Assembly (NCBI RefSeq): GCF_000247695.1
Contig: NW_004624880.1
Span: 3,826,693-3,890,692 of the forward strand
Direction of reading: 5' to 3'
DNA: 64,000 bases
Source of the DNA: Heterocephalus glaber
Lineage: Eukaryota; Chordata; Mammalia; Rodentia; Bathyergidae
A model generated the notes under the pieces. The model searched no databases, was not told where the DNA came from, and worked only from the letters and a program-made list of their open reading frames with translations. How positions within the stretch are numbered: the first letter of the stretch is position 1; each line of letters opens with the position of its first letter. Below are positions 61,257 to 64,000 of the stretch, piece after piece. The translations under genes and the position numbers were made by a program.

Positions 61257-61407
61257 TGAATTGGATCCAGGGGTGAACTCGCCTGTGAGACAAACTCGGA
61301 GTAAAAGAGACAGCACACGGATCTCCCAGGACAATTTCCGGACTCAGGACACTGGTGGTAAGTGTGTCCAGCTGGGGGCAATTTTCTGTCTTTGCTGAGT
61401 TACAAAT

Positions 61408-61614
61408 ACGGGTCAGTCTCTGTCATCAGAGCAGCGTAACTTTGCCAAATTACTTAAGTCTCTGTTAAAGCAAGCTATGTACCCAGTACCTAAGGATGCT
61501 GTGATAGATTTCTTAAAAGACATACAGATGTACATCCCATCTTTTCCTCAGGAAGGGACAACTAACTTAATAGAATGGGAAGGTGTGGGTACCATTCTCT
61601 GTGTGGCCTGGTGA
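61408..61614 (+). pseudogene. gag remnant: matrix N-terminus (broken)
   Basis: A 68-codon frame ending in TGA at 61612-61614. Its N-terminal part reads GQSLSSEQRNFAKLLKSLLK, with the Gly right after the start position that matrix proteins myristoylate, followed by a helical segment. The expected start codon is ACG (61408-61410), so it has no ATG. The frame ends after …EWEGVGTILCVAW; the rest of gag is deleted. Non-functional. Confidence 0.75.
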
Positions 61615-61622
61615 AGGAGTGA

Positions 61623-62168
61623 CCGTCTCTCCCCCGAAAGCTCCCGACTTGGGCCTTAGTCTACACTGCTCAGAGGTCAGAGTTGCTAGCCATTATATTT
61701 GAGATTAAAAACTTCCTTCCCCAACTTCTTAATATTTTAAGTGATTCCTCTTATGCAGTTTGGTTGACTCAAAGACTGGAAGGAGCTATGGTCTGCTCTA
61801 CCTTAGGGCCTAAATTATTAACCTTGTTTTTAAGATTACAAAAGGCTGTACGCCAAAAAATTGCTTCTGCCTTAATAACTTGGGGGAGACGTTTTGCCTG
61901 TGTCCTAACAGATAATGATGAAACCTTGTGGCTGCCCTCCCGGAATGTGAGACAATGGGTCTCACTGGTGGAACCACCAACATCTTGGAGAACGGGTAAT
62001 ACCACCCCGGCTGAGAGCGATGAGCCAGCTGCACATGAGCGACCCACCTCACCAACAACATCCAACAAATCCACAGCAGGGTCCAGGACTGAGATGATGT
62101 CCCCAGAGGAATGGAATAATAATTATAGATTTATGGTAAAAAGTTTAAAAAGGGAAGGCACAACTTGA
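61623..62168 (+). pseudogene. pol remnant: RNase H region joined to integrase C-terminus
   Basis: An open frame of 181 codons between a TGA at 61620 and a TGA ending at 62168. The first part looks like retroviral RNase H (TAQRSELLAIIFEIKNF, with the acidic Glu, then NILSDSSYAVW, with Asp-Ser-x-Tyr). After LRLQKAVRQKI it passes directly to a segment like the integrase C-terminal domain (ITWGRRFACV … LWLPSRNVRQW). The end of RNase H and the integrase zinc finger and catalytic core are missing, so neither enzyme can work. The last 60 residues are Pro/Thr/Ser-rich and unassigned. There is no ATG at the start. Confidence 0.75.
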
Positions 62169-63944
62169 AAATGTTCTTTTTATACTTACAGATACAAAAG
62201 TGCTTCTGATTCTAATCTCAAGAGATCTGTTAATTGACTACAAAAGTTTTTGACCAGTCTTATATACAATTATAAACCTAAAAATCATAAAAGGGATATT
62301 ATAATTCGATTTGGCCAAATATATTTGAGTGCACTCTAGTTTTATAAATTATCTTATATGTTTGTCTGTTGTCTGTCGGTTTGTACAGTTGAGCTCAAAT
62401 TTTTTTTCTCTTTTCCTTTTCATCTTTTGAAAAAAAAAATTTCTTTCCCTTAAAAGATATTCACCTATTATTGGATTGGCTTACAGATAAATATTATTAA
62501 AGGCATGCCCTTCTCCCCCCAGGTTGCTAACTGATCAAAGTGCCATTGAGATTTATTTGTCAAAGTACATAGAGACCATGGGTACTCCCTTTGGTGAATA
62601 AAGAAGCGGCCGCCCAGAAAATAGTTATTTTGGTCTTAATTCACTAAAGGGACCCCTAGTAATTTTCATAATCTTATGGGAGACACACCACAATAAATAT
62701 TATCTATGCTATTATAAATTGATTACATTGGTTATCACTGAAGTTTAAGTTCTAAATATATTATAAAATGTTTATATTGGTTAAGTTCTAACAATGTTAT
62801 TGTGATATGTCTACATTGGTCATCTTCAAAAGATTAATTTCTGTGGCATAAACAAGAGAGTGTTATTAGAAAGATGCTTTTGGTACCAAACTACATTGAA
62901 GAACATAAGGTTTTATGTAATTGTGATATTCATTACTGCTCCTTTTCTGGTGTACAAAATGTATTCATGCCCTCTAATTGTATGGGTCTTCCGTCATATT
63001 GTCTTTTGATTCAGATATTTGCCCTTCTCTTGCACTCTAGCCAGCTATGATAATAAGCACACTTGTAGGCTGATTTATTTTCCTTAGATGACAGCCAATA
63101 AAATGATAGCTACTTAGGGATCCAACCACAAGAACAACCATAATTGGCAATAGTAAAGTTTAACTATATTTTTATTCCAAAATGCCTAATATCCAGGTAA
63201 AATTATAATAGTTGAGTTCACTACTCCTCTTACAATGCTAATGTTATTGATCTTCTCTTCTGGGCGTTCAACAACCGAAGTTTAGAGACCAGAATTGAAG
63301 AGATATCTGGGCTAAGAAGGCAGCCAATATTTTGGCCCTGGCCTTCCAAGGTCAACAACAATAGCAAAAAGATCGAGGTCACGAGGGAAACATCTCCAAG
63401 ATCCTGCATTTTTGGTGTCACCCAACCTCCTGAGCAGGGAGGTTGCTGAACACCAAAACAGTAAGGATACAACAACAAGTGTGCCAAACGAATGTCACCT
63501 GGAGAAAAAAAATCTCCCATGCTTTCGCAGGAAGCAACATGGTCAAGCAAGGCCGTGACATATCCTGATGGCTGACCCTGACAGAGGAGCTAAGAGGCTC
63601 TATGCATGGTTCCAAGACAGTGCCTGAGGAGACTCAACTGACCTTGTTAGAGAACAAGAGGTTGATTTTATTTAATATAGGTCTCATGGTAACTTGGTCT
63701 TAAACATCCAGTAGAAAAGTATAACTAAAGACAATAGTTATTTGAGTTCAACAAAAGTTTTAAGTTTTCTAGCCAACAATGTTTAGAAAACAAAAAATTA
63801 ATTTTTAATCCTTTTATAGCTGCAATTAAGAGAAATTATGCTTATTATAGACAGGTAAGCCAGTCAAACACACTATAGATCCTCACAATATATAGGGACA
63901 AACCACTGTTGGGTGTGCTTGCTTTTCCTAAAACACTTTCACAT
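62169..63944 (+). other. Non-coding interior of the endogenous retrovirus
   Basis: About 1.8 kb between the pol remnant and the polypurine tract. No env reading frame is recognisable on the plus strand; the open frames on the minus strand (63230-63615) are chance. It may be decayed env and 3' sequence or unrelated captured sequence. Confidence 0.5.
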
Positions 63945-63962
63945 AAAACAGAAAGGGAGACA
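63945..63962 (+). other. Polypurine tract before the 3' LTR
   Basis: aaaacagaaagggagaca just before tgtcgggagc. Mostly purines, in the position where plus-strand DNA synthesis is primed. Confidence 0.75.
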
Positions 63963-64000
63963 TGTCGGGAGCAATGCTACATAATTTAAGGGAAAAATCA
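63963..64000 (+). repeat. Start of the 3' LTR (cut by the window edge)
   Basis: tgtcgggagcaatgctacat and the following 18 bases match the first 38 bp of the 5' LTR, with differences only at positions 5 and 19. The rest lies outside the window. Confidence 0.9.

Larger units (their letters stand above)
60737..64000 (+). mobile_element. Internally deleted class II (ERVK-like) endogenous retrovirus
   Basis: A proviral layout on the plus strand: 5' LTR (60737-61236), tRNA-Lys-type primer site (61239), gag remnant (61408-61614), pol remnant (61623-62168), non-coding sequence, polypurine tract (63945-63962) and the first 38 bp of the 3' LTR, cut by the window edge. The interior is only about 2.7 kb, much shorter than a full betaretrovirus-like genome. 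Most of gag, protease, reverse transcriptase, the integrase core and env are missing. It is antisense to SC5D and probably lies in its first intron. Confidence 0.88.

Noticed and set aside
63230..63615. Minus-strand frames in the provirus interior
   Set aside because: They run against the direction of the element and show no retroviral similarity.

Overview
The window is mammalian nuclear DNA, A+T-rich and crowded with retroelements. The SINE content points to a rodent outside the mouse/rat group: there are many ID-type tRNA-derived SINEs (monomers on both strands, often with clean target-site duplications), 7SL-derived B1-like units, and B1-ID dimers. One LINE-1 family recurs with a C/T-rich (G/A-rich in sense) 3' UTR. 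I cannot name the species from sequence alone.

The only functional protein-coding gene I can support is SC5D (lathosterol oxidase, sterol C5-desaturase), on the minus strand. Its four coding exons lie at 55570-55363, 54407-54278, 52079-51979 and 51633-51178. They join into one 298-codon open frame with consensus splice sites and all three histidine clusters of the sterol desaturase family. The 5' non-coding exon and promoter were not found, so they probably lie beyond the right edge. About 50 kb downstream of the gene (1-51 kb) appears intergenic. From human gene order this should be the SC5D-SORL1 interval, but that is inference.

Left to right: an L1 ORF1 remnant (1-586); a MER2-like DNA transposon (3.85-4.2 kb); a 2.6-kb L1 fragment with target duplications and two nested SINEs (5.7-8.3 kb); a possible solo LTR with a 26-bp tandem repeat (8.8-9.2 kb); MaLR-type LTRs at about 11.1, 11.9, 17.8, 30.2, 33.9, 37.5, 42.9, 44.0 and 47.9 kb; L2 tracts at 27.2-28.5, 31.0-31.4 and 36.6-37.5 kb; an RPL21 processed pseudogene fused to an unrelated 3' tail (35.4-36.3 kb); an old L1 with nested SINEs (44.7-46.1 kb); SC5D with its introns (51.2-55.6 kb); nested L1 fragments (56-58.7 kb); and an internally deleted class II endogenous retrovirus from 60.7 kb to the right edge.

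The most noteworthy items are the chimeric RPL21 retrocopy bounded by an exact 15-bp duplication, the retroviral remnant in which a deletion joins the RNase H and integrase C-terminal regions in one open frame, and an L1 insertion with a 5' inversion in an SC5D intron. I found no operon, CRISPR array, defence system or other new gene system. Repeat family names come from recognising sequence patterns and should be treated as such.
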